Assembly (NCBI GenBank): GCA_039954875.1
Contig: CP157202.1
Coordinates: forward strand, 992,001-1,056,000
DNA from: G039954875 sp039954875
Lineage (GTDB): Bacteria; Bacteroidota; Bacteroidia; Flavobacteriales; Blattabacteriaceae
Length of the DNA stretch: 64,000 bases
Direction of reading: 5' to 3'
The position numbers were made by a program, and so were the translations under genes. Below, piece after piece: positions 19,012 through 29,483 of this stretch (positions are counted from its first letter, which is position 1; each line of letters starts with the position of its first letter). Under the pieces are notes generated by a model. That model saw only the letters and a list, made by a program, of their open reading frames with translations. It had not been told where the DNA came from and searched no databases.

Positions 19012-20417
19012 TCTTTTCTTTCTAAAAATACGACGTTTTCCACATGATAAGTTTGATGAAGCATGTCCACCGGTTACACCTTCGACAAGATGTAATACAC
19101 CTTCATCAAAGCTAAATCCCAGGCTTATGTACCTAAATTACGACCGATATAGATAACTGATACATAAAAACTTTATTTACAAGAGTATATACATAAATTT
19201 TTTATGTATACCCTCACGAGGAGGATCAGTGATCACCACATCATAACAGTCCTGTATCTCAATAAAATCGGACGTAAATATCTCCTTCATATCCCCACAA
19301 AAAAAGGTGTGATTATCGATGGTATTCAAAAGAGCATTTTCTCTAGCCAATGCAACAGCCTCAGGTCCGGACTTCAACCCAATCGCTTTCTGAGCCTGGG
19401 AAGTAACGAATCGTTCAATGGTGCCTATACCAGTACGCAAGTTATAAAAGACTTCGCCACCCGAAAGTGTGGCAAAATCCCGAACAGCCTTATAAAGCAC
19501 ATAGACCTGCTGCAAATGGATTTGATAAAAAGACTTGGTATCAACCTTAAACCACAAACTCTCCATCTCTTCGTAAATAAACACGGCCTACCAAAAAAAA
19601 CATTGTACCTAACAATCGTAAATCAAATCATGTTTCTTACCATTCATTAAGTAAAATAAGGAAGTGATCTGTGGAAAATATTCCTTTAAAAAACCAAGCG
19701 ATCGTCGACGTTTTGCTTTATCATTAGATAAAAATTCGATCAAGACCATAACTTCCCCTATCGACGACATCCGGATGATCAAGATTCGCAAAAACCATTC
19801 CTGACTCTTTAAATCTTAAAAAAACAACCTTGTTGCATAAGGTACGTCTTAGCCTCCAAACATATCTCCTCCGAAAATGCGTCCCGTCCTACAAGCAGCA
19901 TTCTTCCCAAATCGAACACCTTGTTCCATCGTTGCGGTAAGTTAAATCCCAAAGCCTACTATCTAAGTACAGGTCCGCTCACTTCAAATCTCTTTATCGC
20001 TAAGCCACCATGCATTGGAAAACAAAAATCCCATCTTATTGCGGTAACGATAGATTTCTACAGCTGCTAAAATCTGAAACGCAAAAGGTATATCTAAGCC
20101 ACCGATACAACTCAAATGGTCTTACACTTCCTTTTGTTTGAATTGCAGCTGAACAGCATACTCGATATGTTTTGCAAACGCCACATATGCCAAAACACCG
20201 GCAAATAGGCACAATTGTCCTTTCGGAATACTGGTGAAAATATACCGGTATGACTTGATGAAATACTTTTTACGCTTCTTCACCTGCACATCTACTTTCT
20301 CCTGGAGCAACCTTCTAAACAAAAACAACACATACATCCTTCGCCTTGCCCATACTTATCCCCTTGTCGGCTACATATGTCAAAAGCACACGGTTAAGTA
20401 TCCTACTTTTTTTTCAT
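19008..20417 (-). pseudogene. rlmD: 23S rRNA (uracil-1939-C5) methyltransferase RlmD, broken
   Basis: Remnant of the SAM-dependent RlmD/TrmA-family rRNA methyltransferase. Order of pieces: start MKKK... at 20415-20417, LLTYVADKGISMGKAKDV, EKVDVQVKKRKKYFI (TRAM domain), LCLFAGVLAYVAFAKH where relatives have the C-x5-GGCxxQ Fe-S cysteines (both GGC cysteines lost), LQFKQKEV, EIYRYRNKM (about 20045-20070), IGEVMVLIEFLSNDKAKRR (about 19705-19765), SFYQIHLQQVYVLYKAVRD (about 19480-19540), EVFYNLRTGIGTIERFV (SAM-binding motif), VVITDPPREGIHKK and the tail PVDMLHQTYHVENVVFLERK. The catalytic SCNP region is lost. The stop overlaps the DUF6452 start by four bases. Whole-length gradual decay. Confidence 0.85.
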
Positions 20418-20567
20418 AGAAAACAAAAGTACGCAACCATTTCGTATAAAAGAAAAAATCTTTTACAGTAAAATACCGACACCACATACGTATGACAAAA
20501 CTTAAGACTTTCCATAATTCACTATCAAGCGTACCACTTTCAGTAGACTATTAGACTATATATTCCC

Positions 20568-22600
20568 CTAATAACGATACACCATCGGATCCTCATTTAT
20601 AGTGGTCTCCTGCGGTATCAAGGCTTTACGAATGATGACCTATTGAAAACAACAATAGGATCACAACACCACAGCCATAAACAAAACTGTCAAAACCATG
20701 TTAACGTAATCATTAGAGATGATATGCTGCATCTGACCCATATCTTTAGATCGAGCCAACCACCTACCTACCTTGAGACATAGCCTCAAAAAACATAGGG
20801 CATGAATCAAAAATTTAATCTTTGGATCAAGACTAAAAATCTTATACAAAACAGCCACTAAAATTATCATTAATGGAAAAATTATGGACAAAGCCGTAAC
20901 CCAAACATGTAGCAGCTTTTTCATTTTGATCAATACCACTGTAGCTAATATTGGCGCCATCCCAGCAAGTATCTGATTAGCAACACTAAATAAAGGCCAT
21001 AAGATATTGATCCCACCCAAAGGATAGATTATACCTTGGTATAGAAAATATCCCCAGTCACCAATAGCCAATAAAGTAGCAATCACGTTGGCACTCCATG
21101 AATTTATATTGCCTATAGGTTGGTGCAAGCTTTCAAGCAAATTATGGATAATAAAACACAACCCTCGCATGCCGACATCTATCGTTGTGAGGATAAACAA
21201 TGCTTCATAAAATATGGCAAAATGGTTTTAAAAAGTCATCATCGTCTGCCCATCTTATGATAATTGAAAAGATATGCACCATACCAACAGCTAGAATTAG
21301 ACCCCCCCCTCCAGCCCATGATAGTATCATACCCTTCACCAACCATCCCTAACTGTCTACTCCATCGCTTCAGGTGTGACAAGAAAAACTCAACTATATG
21401 TTATCTGTGCAGCTTCCCATACCGTCTTACCAATAAACACTTCAGTACTATTCATTGTAAAATAAAGACCCGGATCCAAAACCTAGGCAGACACTAAAGT
21501 CATGATGGCAACAAAGCTATCTATCAGCATAGCTCCATAGTCGATCGGACACATATGGATCCCGTTCTAGAGCAACTTAGGCATAGTACCCAAGGCGATA
21601 AATATATGAAAACCTGATACAACACCACAGATCAAAGTGATAAATAAAAATGGAAACAAATCGCCCGAAAAGACCATCTACCACTATCGTCGATAAAGCA
21701 CGTCAAAATCGGCATTTATATGTATGAAGCAACGATAATCAATATACCAATGACTAAATAGACAATAGTACCAATTTTGATAAACATAGATAGGTAGTCC
21801 CGAAGCATCAACAACAGCCAAACGGGTAAGACCGAAAGCACAAAACCATAAATAATCCATGACCAAGACAATGTCATACCCTGTAATGTAAAACCATGGT
21901 ATCCAAATCTCACTCTTAACGATCTCGCCACTACAAAAAAAATGGTTAAGATGAGCAAGTCCAGGACGGATAAAGCTACCATAGATCCCCATGAATCAAG
22001 CAATCGGAATGGTTACAACGATAGTAAATCCCGACGAGTGCATTGACCACTACTAAGGCCAATACTATCAATAAAATGATAATGATCAGTAGAATGCCTA
22101 CCGAAACAACCAAACCTAGGATCTTTCCCAACTCCATGCGAACCATCTCACCTAACGATTTACCATCACGACGAGTGGATAAAAACAACATTATCAATCC
22201 CGCACAGCATAATCAAATATCCCCCCGATTGGGAGTCATAAAGTACCCGATAAATACCTCATCTAAGCCGATAAGACATGCCCCCGGCTAAAGGACCTGC
22301 TCTGGTAATAGTTGCAAAATGTGATAGCCTAAAGAATACCCATCTATTGGTTGTGATATAATCTAGTCCATCGTCACGTCTCACTGAAGGGATTAGGCGA
22401 CGGGTATTGAACTCAAGAGCTTTATCCACAATAAAACAAATATAGAAACGATAGACGATCACATACATCGAGATAGTAGCCATCACCAGCCACACTACAT
22501 TGATAGTTTTACCCCGATTAAGAGCAATAGTAACTAGCGCCACAGATACCATCAAAGTAATTATCACCCATATCAATCCTTTCTTAATATTCTGTATCAT
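20568..22600 (-). pseudogene. cstA: Carbon-starvation peptide transporter CstA, broken
   Basis: Inner-membrane CstA-family carrier (peptide or pyruvate uptake in characterised members). The N terminus at 22600 reads through a first helix, then NVVWLVMATISMYVIVYRFY and RRDDGLDYITTNRWVFF, with the expected GPLVGPVLAAQ reduced by a small deletion. Later come FLSTRRDGKSLGEMVRMELG (about 22120-22190), GLVVSVGILLIIIILLIVLA, then in other frames LRVRFGYHGFTL (about 21885-21920), and the C-terminal part FILTTIDVGMRG, IGDWGYFLYQGIIYPLGG, ILWPLFSVANQILAGMAPIL (20950-21200). At least four frame changes are needed to join them. The recovered stop is at 20568-20570. Only C-terminal fragments remain open for long. 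Confidence 0.87.
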
Positions 22601-23045
22601 TATAAAGTTTTATATAGGTAACTAATATAAATTAATATATATAAAAATATCTAGTAAGAAAACAATGATTATTTGAGAAAAATTTTTCAACCATTCTGTC
22701 TAAAATTTTTATAAGAACTTCAATATTTACTGAGGACAGAATCTTACAAAGCATTATATATTTTCACAAGTTTATATTTAAGACCATCAAAACATAAAGG
22801 GACCATAAATGGTGACAATAGTACCAACAAGCTTTACTAAGTCATTTAATTCTTAAATCATCTCTTTTTAATATAAAAAATATTTATGTATATTATTAAA
22901 ACTATTTATTATAAATTTTAAAAAAAAACACATCTATCATAATAATCTATAACACTTAAGTTATTAAAGAGAATCCCATATCTAAAATAACTTCTAATTC
23001 CCCTAACAATTTATATATTTGAAAAATAAAATACTTCATCTTATT
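22601..23045. other. Divergent intergenic region between dead cstA and intact ggt
   Basis: About 445 bases, very A+T-rich, with no coding signal on either strand. Its only recognisable element is the -7 box in front of ggt at the right end. Confidence 0.6.
22992..23021 (+). promoter_or_regulatory. Probable ggt promoter (-7 box TATATTTG)
   Basis: TATATTTG at 23014-23021 is an exact TAnnTTTG box; 19 bases upstream stands TTC (22992-22994), one base off the TTG -33 element. The box overlaps the only TTG that could serve as an upstream ggt start, which makes the ATG at 23046 the better start. Confidence 0.55.
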
Positions 23046-24734
23046 ATGAAATACTTTTTATTCTGGGCAGCATTTTTTTACGCTTCGTTAAACTACGGCC
23101 AGCCCTTATCAAAAGAAAAAGCAGATCCATCTGCTGCTTACCAAGCATTAGTTGTCAGTGCGCGTGAAGAAGCTTCCAATATTGGAGCTGACATCATGAA
23201 ACGAGGGGGAAACGCCTTCGATGCAATGATTGCTACAGAATTAGCCTTAGCCGTTTCCTATCCAGTGGCAGGAAACATTGGTGGTGGTGGTTTTATGGTC
23301 TACCGCACCAAAGACGGTCAAATCGGAGCCTTGGACTATCGAGAAAAAGCACCCCTAGCTTCCAGTAGAGACATGTACTTGAATGCTGAAGGGAATGCCA
23401 TCCCTCAAAAGAGTATTTTAGGAGCATTGGCCGTAGGTGTTCCTGGCACAATAGACGGTTTGTTTAAAATACATCAGAAATTAGGTTCGTTACCCTTCAA
23501 GGACTTGATCCAACCAGCGATAAAACTGGCTAAAAGGGGCATCATTGTTACGGAAAAACAGGCTAAAAAGCTCAACAAATGTCGCCAAGAGTTTCAATTA
23601 GCCAATCAGTGTACCATCCCGCTAGATCGTTCATGGGAAGCCGGTGAAAGACTGAAATTCCCCGAATTAGCCAAGACCCTCGAACGTATTCGTGATGAAG
23701 GGCGAGACGGATTTTACCGCGGAAAAACTGCTGAATTGCTCGTAAACTATGTAAAAAAGCTTGGCGGTATCCTCAGTAAAAAAGACTTAGCTAACTATCA
23801 AGCCCAATGGCGTACACCACTGCATTTTTCATACAAAGATTTAAAAATCATATCGATGTCTCCCCCCTCAAGTGGTGGGATTTGCTTGGCCCAAATCATG
23901 CAGATGATCGCCTCCTACGACATCAAGCAATATCCTCACAACACAACAAAATACATCCAACTCCTCACCGAGGCTGAACGTCGTGCTTATGCCGACCGAG
24001 CCTACTATCTCGGTGATCCAGACTTTGTCAAAATTCCGATAAATACCCTTTTAGATACCACATACACTCGGAAAAAAATGACTGACTTTTCATGGATACA
24101 TGCCACAAGTTCTTTAAAAGTCTCCCATTGGAAAATCCCCGGCCACGAAAGTGATGAGACCACCCACTACTCTATCGTAGACTCACAAGGCAATGCTGCA
24201 TCAGTCACCACCACTCTAAATGGCCCATACGGCTCGAAAGTTTTCGTAGAGGGTGCTGGATTCTTTTTAAATAATGAAATGGATGATTTCAGTATAAAAC
24301 CTGGGGTACCTAATCTGTACGGTTTGATTGGCAATGAAACCAACGCTATAGCTCCAAGCAAACGTATGCTCAGCTCAATGACTCCAACCATCATAGAGCG
24401 CAACGGCCAGTTGTATATGGTCATAGGAACACCCGGAGGCTCGACCATCATCACCTCAGTCTTGCAAAACATCCTAAACGTGTACGAATATGGTATGAAT
24501 ATGCAAGAAGCTATCAATCAACCTAGATTTCATCACCAATGGCTACCAGATGATATTTTGATCGAAGGTGGGAAATTCTCCAGAGAAACTCAAAAATCTC
24601 TAAAAAAACTGGGATACAAAATCCGTAAAGAGGAACAATCTGTCGGCCGAGTCGATGCTATATTAGTCTTACCCAACGGTCGATTGTCTTTTGGAGCAGA
24701 TCCCAGAGGGGATGATGCCGCTGCAGGTTTTTAA
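23046..24734 (+). CDS. ggt: Gamma-glutamyltranspeptidase precursor
   Basis: Periplasmic Ntn-hydrolase that cleaves the gamma-glutamyl bond of glutathione and related compounds, transferring or hydrolysing the glutamyl group. I start it at ATG 23046, giving 562 residues with signal peptide MKYFLFWAAFFYASLNYGQ; a TTG nine codons earlier lies inside the probable -7 box. Family landmarks: GGNAFDAMIATELALAV, GNIGGGGFMVYR, DYREKAP, the autoprocessing site DE/TTHYSIVD with nucleophile Thr372, LNNEMDDFSIKPG, SSMTPTI and the PGGSTIITSV oxyanion region. The full length is normal and all catalytic segments are present. The genes on both sides (cstA, lysine 6-transaminase) are dead. Its stop lies 15 bases from the convergent remnant. 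Likely role here: feeding on host glutathione for glutamate and cysteine (inference). Confidence 0.93.
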   Translation: MKYFLFWAAFFYASLNYGQPLSKEKADPSAAYQALVVSAREEASNIGADIMKRGGNAFDAMIATELALAVSYPVAGNIGGGGFMVYRTKDGQIGALDYREKAPLASSRDMYLNAEGNAIPQKSILGALAVGVPGTIDGLFKIHQKLGSLPFKDLIQPAIKLAKRGIIVTEKQAKKLNKCRQEFQLANQCTIPLDRSWEAGERLKFPELAKTLERIRDEGRDGFYRGKTAELLVNYVKKLGGILSKKDLANYQAQWRTPLHFSYKDLKIISMSPPSSGGICLAQIMQMIASYDIKQYPHNTTKYIQLLTEAERRAYADRAYYLGDPDFVKIPINTLLDTTYTRKKMTDFSWIHATSSLKVSHWKIPGHESDETTHYSIVDSQGNAASVTTTLNGPYGSKVFVEGAGFFLNNEMDDFSIKPGVPNLYGLIGNETNAIAPSKRMLSSMTPTIIERNGQLYMVIGTPGGSTIITSVLQNILNVYEYGMNMQEAINQPRFHHQWLPDDILIEGGKFSRETQKSLKKLGYKIRKEEQSVGRVDAILVLPNGRLSFGADPRGDDAAAGF

Positions 24735-24749
24735 AAACCCAAGAACTGG

Positions 24750-26064
24750 TCAAGACAAGCCAATGAGCACCTCATTAAGAAATGTCTATTACCGCTGAGA
24801 GCTCTTCTAGAATTGCATTCAAATGAGAACGAAAACGGACGGTTTTCTCCCCATAGGGGTAGGAGAATCGTCCACTGCTCAAAACACTATTTTATAAGAG
24901 CATCTCTCGATTGAATATCGGCCAGGTAGAAGGCACACATCAGGCCACAACCACGAGTATTAAATATTTTATAGGGATATTTCTATTGTAATACCTGCAA
25001 ACAACCCAAGAAGTATTCGTCTTATTTTTTTCATATTCTATATTAAGCCTTATTTATCAATAATGTCCAAAATGAATTTGAAATAGACCATATTGATAAA
25101 GCTATCTCCAAAAATAAAATTAATCCAACTAGGCTCTCGGAAAACATTTTTCTTTACACGATCTGGTTTTTCTTTGTAAGCCAAAATGCCACATACCTGA
25201 TCCTTTTTCCTAAAGATGATGATGTCATGAACGAGATCAAAATATTGGTAATCTCATATCTTACTGATGAATCCTATACCAGTGTCTACACCTCATCAAG
25301 GATCAGAAAGATCTCATGGGTATCACAGATCTGCCACAGCAAACGTAAAAAATATCCTCTGAAGTGGGTGATTCCGTCCTTCAGACTATACCCAGCTCGA
25401 TAATGATGCAAGCGATCCTATGTGGATGATCTTCCAAAGCTTATAAGATTTATATTTCAGCCTGCTTCTCAGCTGCAATAGTATTTTATAGACTTTGTAC
25501 CGTAAGTGGAAAATGTATCTTTGGATTGAGAATGCGTAGACAATTAAAATATGGGAAACACATGTACTTCCTCAGATCAAAGGTATTGGTCAGCGAAAAG
25601 GTAGAACACGAACGACCGTGAAAGGCTCCTATGAAATGGATAACTTAATCAACTTCTATATCGATCTCACGAAAAAAAATTAAACGTGTACCTCAATTAA
25701 ATAAAGCCTTCAAAGCATTTTCTAGAGGTAAAGCTCCACCATCGACAAAAAAGATATGAGATAGATCTACAGACAATGCAACCTATTCGAAGGTTTTGAT
25801 AAAATATGCATAATGCTCATTGTAGACATCTAAAATAGTAGATTTATTGACAGTCATATATTCCAAAATATCTATTTTTAACAAGCTGTGGGTGATTGTA
25901 ACTCAGCGAAGCCGAAGAGGCAACATTAAAAATATATCCAATTACCTATGGCTATCCTTGTATACTATCTAAGAGCCATGAGAAGCCTCAATGTCCATCA
26001 GAAATGGAAAACTATCGACGAAAAGATGCCTCTCTAAAACTTTGAAAGTATCATCTTGTATCAT
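24750..26064 (-). pseudogene. lat: L-lysine 6-transaminase, broken
   Basis: Remnant of the PLP enzyme that transfers the epsilon-amino group of lysine to 2-oxoglutarate. Pieces in order from the start at 26062-26064: MIQDDTFKVLERHLFVDSF, MDIEASHGS, YMTVNKSTILDVYNEHYAYF (about 25800-25865), VDLSHIFFVDGGALPLENAL, IDIEVD, FIGAFHGRS (about 25610-25640), KYMCFPYFNCLRILNPKI, EDHPHRIACIIIEP (about 25390-25435), ITHFRGYFLRLLWQICD, IFDEVQTGIGF, FRKKDQVCGILAYKEKPDRV with the PLP lysine (about 25160-25220), INFIFGDSFINMVYFKFILD, RGCGLMCAFYLADIQSRDAL and the C-terminal LNEVLIGLS with a stop at 24750-24752. Stops and frame shifts are scattered evenly. The next dead gene upstream is the following enzyme of the same pathway. 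Confidence 0.87.
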
Positions 26065-26127
26065 AGCAAATCATTTTAATATAAAAATCATCCTTCGCTG
26101 CAAAGCCAAGCGGATGAAGCCATCCCA

Positions 26128-27480
26128 TCAGAGTTCAAAGCGTATCCCTTGTGCCAAAGGTAAAGGGACCCTACCCAAATTAACCGTATTGGTCTACCAA
26201 CGCATATAAGCCTTGCACGCATAAAAATCCAACTAACGTCCACCACCGCTAGCCTTTTCTCCTCCAAAGACTCCACCGATTACCCACTCCATAGGTGCCG
26301 ATATTGACATTGGTTATCCCACAGTCTATCCCGCAAGATGAGAGAGAAAATATTCGGCGTTTTGCAAGCTATCCGTAAACAAAGTATAAGAAACACCATG
26401 GATCGTCTCGTTGTTCTACGCAATAACTTGTTTAAGATCACCAACAGGGATCAGATACAAGATCGAGACGAAAGTTTCCTTTTATACTAGGGAAAAATCA
26501 TATCGTACTGCGATCAGTGTCGGTTCGACAAAATGGTCTTTCCTAGGCAAAATCTCCCCGCCGTACAACAATTGCCCGCCTTCGGATAATACTGCTCGAC
26601 CGCAACTCTCTATAATTACGCACCGCTTCGTCATCGATCAAAGAACCCGTTTAAAGCATGCTCCTGTAAGGGATCATCGATTTTAACCCACTGATAGGCG
26701 GCCATAAGCAGCCCTTCAAGCTCTCGTGTCGTGCACGATGGACCACCCCCCACTCGGCGGGTACTCGTACAGCGTTGATCAGCTGTGCCCATAGCCCCAA
26801 ATACAATGACTGGCACGGCTAAAAACAGATTTGTTATCTCATCGACGATCACTGCATTGTTACCCCAAAGCTTTAAGATGAGTGTTTACCAAAGCGGCCA
26901 GCCATCGTTTGTACCACCGTCTACCCTACCTGAAAAGAGTCAGTGAAAGAGATCAAACGGGTTTTAGGCGAGGACTTCCATACATTTACATTTCCACAAT
27001 ACTGCTGCGATGAAGATATTCCATGACAATACGACTACCGGGAAATTGAAAACCGATAAAATACCATAGACCCCTCTATAGGGCACCATTACTCATACAT
27101 ACAATGCATAGGGAATTCTGAATGCATGCTCAGGCCGTATAGCTGACGAGATAAGCCTACGGCAAAATCAGTCATGTCGATCATCTCTTGTACGTCGCCC
27201 ATCCCCTCTTGTTTGATCTTACCCATCTCTAAAGAAATCAGTATACCGAGTTCGATAGCGATACTTTTGCAACGCTTCGCCGATTGATCTGATCAGAAAC
27301 GCACGTCTCGGAACAGGTACATCCTGCCAATTATCAAAAGTTTGTTTAGCGGCTGAGATGATCGTTGCTACCTCTTCATCGATCCAAAAATTTGCGCCAA
27401 TTATAAGCTCCTAAATTAATCGGATCGACTGCAATATTTTTTTTTAAAATTTGAGCTCTATCCACAACGAGTTTATTGAA
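26128..27480 (-). pseudogene. ALDH7-type aldehyde dehydrogenase (alpha-aminoadipate semialdehyde), broken
   Basis: Remnant of an antiquitin-like NAD-dependent aldehyde dehydrogenase, which oxidises the semialdehyde made by lysine 6-transaminase. Pieces: INLGAYNW near the start (about 27400-27440), ISAAKQTFDNWQDVPVPRRA (about 27305-27365), LGILISLEMGKIKQEGMGDV, DFAVGLSRQLYGLSMHSEFP, FNFPVVVLSWNIFIAAVLW (about 26995-27050), LKLWGNNAVIVDE where the catalytic Glu of ELGGNNA has become Lys, MGTADQRCTSTRR with the catalytic Cys (about 26755-26795), DPLQEHALNG, the CGINNVNIGTYG segment (about 26300-26345) and the ending LPLAQGIRFEL with a stop at 26128-26130. The signature GGEKxTGGGRESGSDAWKxYMRRQTN is still readable in pieces at 26180-26280. 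The start is approximate. Confidence 0.85.
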
Positions 27481-27741
27481 AGAAATTAAATTAAAATTCA
27501 AGGAAATATTTCATATCAATCATCCTATATGCCCCTATATACAAAGGAAAAGAAAATCACCATCGTAGCCGAAATACCTACAAAAAACCAACGCACTAAA
27601 ACAAGAAAATTATTAATACCAATCGTAAAAGCGCTCCAATCAAAAAGTTAAATATATTTTTTAATATTTAATTAATATTAGATATTTTTAAAAAAACATA
27701 AAAAGAATAATGTTTTGATTTAAAAATATTTTTCTTACCTT

Positions 27742-27769
27742 TTTTCAAGGATTTCAGCCCCCTTGAAAA
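27742..27769. promoter_or_regulatory. Inverted repeat just before the acyl-CoA dehydrogenase start
   Basis: Nine-base perfect arms (TTTTCAAGG at 27742-27750, its complement at 27761-27769) with a 10-base spacer, ending eight bases before the ATG at 27778. It could be a former operator or a leader hairpin; there is no T-run after it. Confidence 0.4.
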
Positions 27770-27777
27770 GCTCAGCT

Positions 27778-28125
27778 ATGAATAAGAACAAATTCCAATT
27801 TCCAGACCATTATCTCATCGATGAACTCTTGAGCGAAGAACACGGTCTAATCCGATACACGATACGTCTATGGGTAGATCTACGTATCCTACCTGGAATT
27901 GAATAAAAAGATAAAAGTACAGAAATCACCCCTATATAATAAAAATATTTGATAACTTTAGCGCATTTGGACACTATATTCCTAATGAATACGGGGGAGA
28001 GAGGCCTATGGGTATAGTTAGAGACTTCCTCATCATGCGCCATATAATGAACCTCAAGAGTGTCATCACCTATGAAGGCACACATGACACATCCACCTCT
28101 TAATAAACTGAGATAGACATCACCT
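27778..28125 (+). pseudogene. Acyl-CoA dehydrogenase (glutaryl-CoA type), internally deleted and broken
   Basis: Only about 115 codons of a gene that is normally near 390-450 codons. The N-terminal part MNKNKFQFPDHYLIDELLSE, EHGLIRYTIRLWV (27778-27880) and FSAFGHYIPNEYGGE (about 27958-28003) belong to the first helical domain. It is followed directly by the family C terminus, FLIMRHIMNLKSVITYEGTH (about 28030-28090). The FAD-binding middle and the catalytic Glu region are gone. The match to the glutaryl-CoA dehydrogenase subgroup (VxTYEGTHD ending) fits the lysine-degradation genes beside it. Divergent from them across about 300 bases. Confidence 0.7.
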
Positions 28126-28194
28126 GTCATAACCAAGATCAACCTAGTATATCCTCCTAGAAATATACTCAAAGCATTAAAAAGATTGAATTCG

Positions 28195-29300
28195 GGCGCT
28201 AATCACAACCATACTTGAGTGATAAACTCAAAATAACCTTCGGAGGTGAATCCGTATTGGCGCAATACATGAACATCGCAAAAGATCTACTCAAGGCCAT
28301 GGCTTTTGTATATCCAAGTCGAAACCGAAGTAGTGTACATCATATAGACTGTCTGCCAAGAGACAACTGTACCCTCTGCGAGTTGGCAAGCAACAGCTCA
28401 GCCTTTGCTCTAGGCTATATTCCTTTTCAGCACAAGTATGCTCTCAGACATGAAATAGCCTCTCGTATAGATAGGTCTACTCCGATCAAACAAGCCCAAA
28501 GGGCCTCCTCAATCTTGACTACATCAGGTCCCCGATCACGTAGCGTAGTAGTGGACTAGAAAGGTGTCTTTTGGCCAGCAAGTGCCAAGAACTTTACAAT
28601 AGCTCCTTGTGCTAGGCCAAGGATAAGTCCCGGAGCGGAAACTAGAATAAGAATCATAAATGGTAACCGATAAAGTAGTCCTTCATAAAGGGAATTACGT
28701 GTCTAGTCGATACCTATGCGATAACCGTGTTCTTGAGGGATAAACACACTGTATATCACTAACTCGTTTGAGGCAATCCCTCACATTCCAAGGATATCCC
28801 ACTTATGCTCGATCTTGGATTAGTTGGCGGAAAAGAGACAGAGACGGACGACAGACACTCTCTCTATATTTTCGGCTTAGCCGTCCTGCGTACCCAGCTC
28901 TGGGATAAGAATCCACTTCGCATCATACACAAATGAGACCAGTAAACGCTGCGAAGAAAGACTAAAAACTATCCTCTACTATATTGACCTTTATGGGGAC
29001 CCACCAAACTATCCTACCACCACTTGATCTGGAATTACACCATAGACCTCTAGAACCACAAGTAGAGAAATATCCCTGACCGAATTGATAGCAAATACCC
29101 CCCCACCAACTAGGTCGTTACCGGATCATGGCGCACCCTCCTCTTGTATGCGCAGTTGTGTGAATATGGATCTACCTGAAGCGCCCAAAGCGAGTGGGGG
29201 TAAATACAAACGTAAAAATCTAGTCTCTCGCAAGGCTTCTATAGAAGAAGGCGGTAGACAGTCCTCACGGTATGCCTACTTTGTGTTTTTGTAAAGCAAT
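28195..29300 (-). pseudogene. Unassigned decayed gene, possibly a membrane acyltransferase
   Basis: Minus-strand coding remains without a secure family. The best piece is hydrophobic, LPFMILILVSAPGLILGLA followed by QGAIVKFLALAGQKTPF and DRGPDVVKIEEALWACLI (about 28450-28720). The arrangement of a membrane re-entrant segment, a charged patch and a VVK/ATWKI-like motif recalls the C-terminal part of PlsC-type glycerolipid acyltransferases of Bacteroidota, but the HxxxxD motif cannot be found upstream. Other pieces (GVFAINSVRDISLLVVLEVY, about 29040-29100) do not help. Stops are frequent throughout. Confidence 0.3.
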
Positions 29301-29483
29301 AGACCGATCTGCCAAACTTTTTTAAGCAATTTTTTGTCGATTGAGCATCTCGTAGTATATTGTTTTTAGCTTTACTTAAAAATTTAATTTCCCTTAATGC
29401 CTATAGGCGTTTCACTATTCTTTTAATTCTATAGGTTGATATTTTATAGGATCTTTATTAAAAAAATAAACCTAAGGCTTGGA

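Noticed and set aside
23019..23045. TTG as the ggt start
   Set aside because: It lies within the TATATTTG promoter box and would add nine residues before a complete signal peptide starting at ATG 23046.
24167..24517. Minus-strand open frame of 116 codons
   Set aside because: Antisense shadow of the ggt catalytic region.
27810..28172. Minus-strand open frame of 120 codons
   Set aside because: It is antisense to the acyl-CoA dehydrogenase remnant, whose plus-strand N and C termini match the family.
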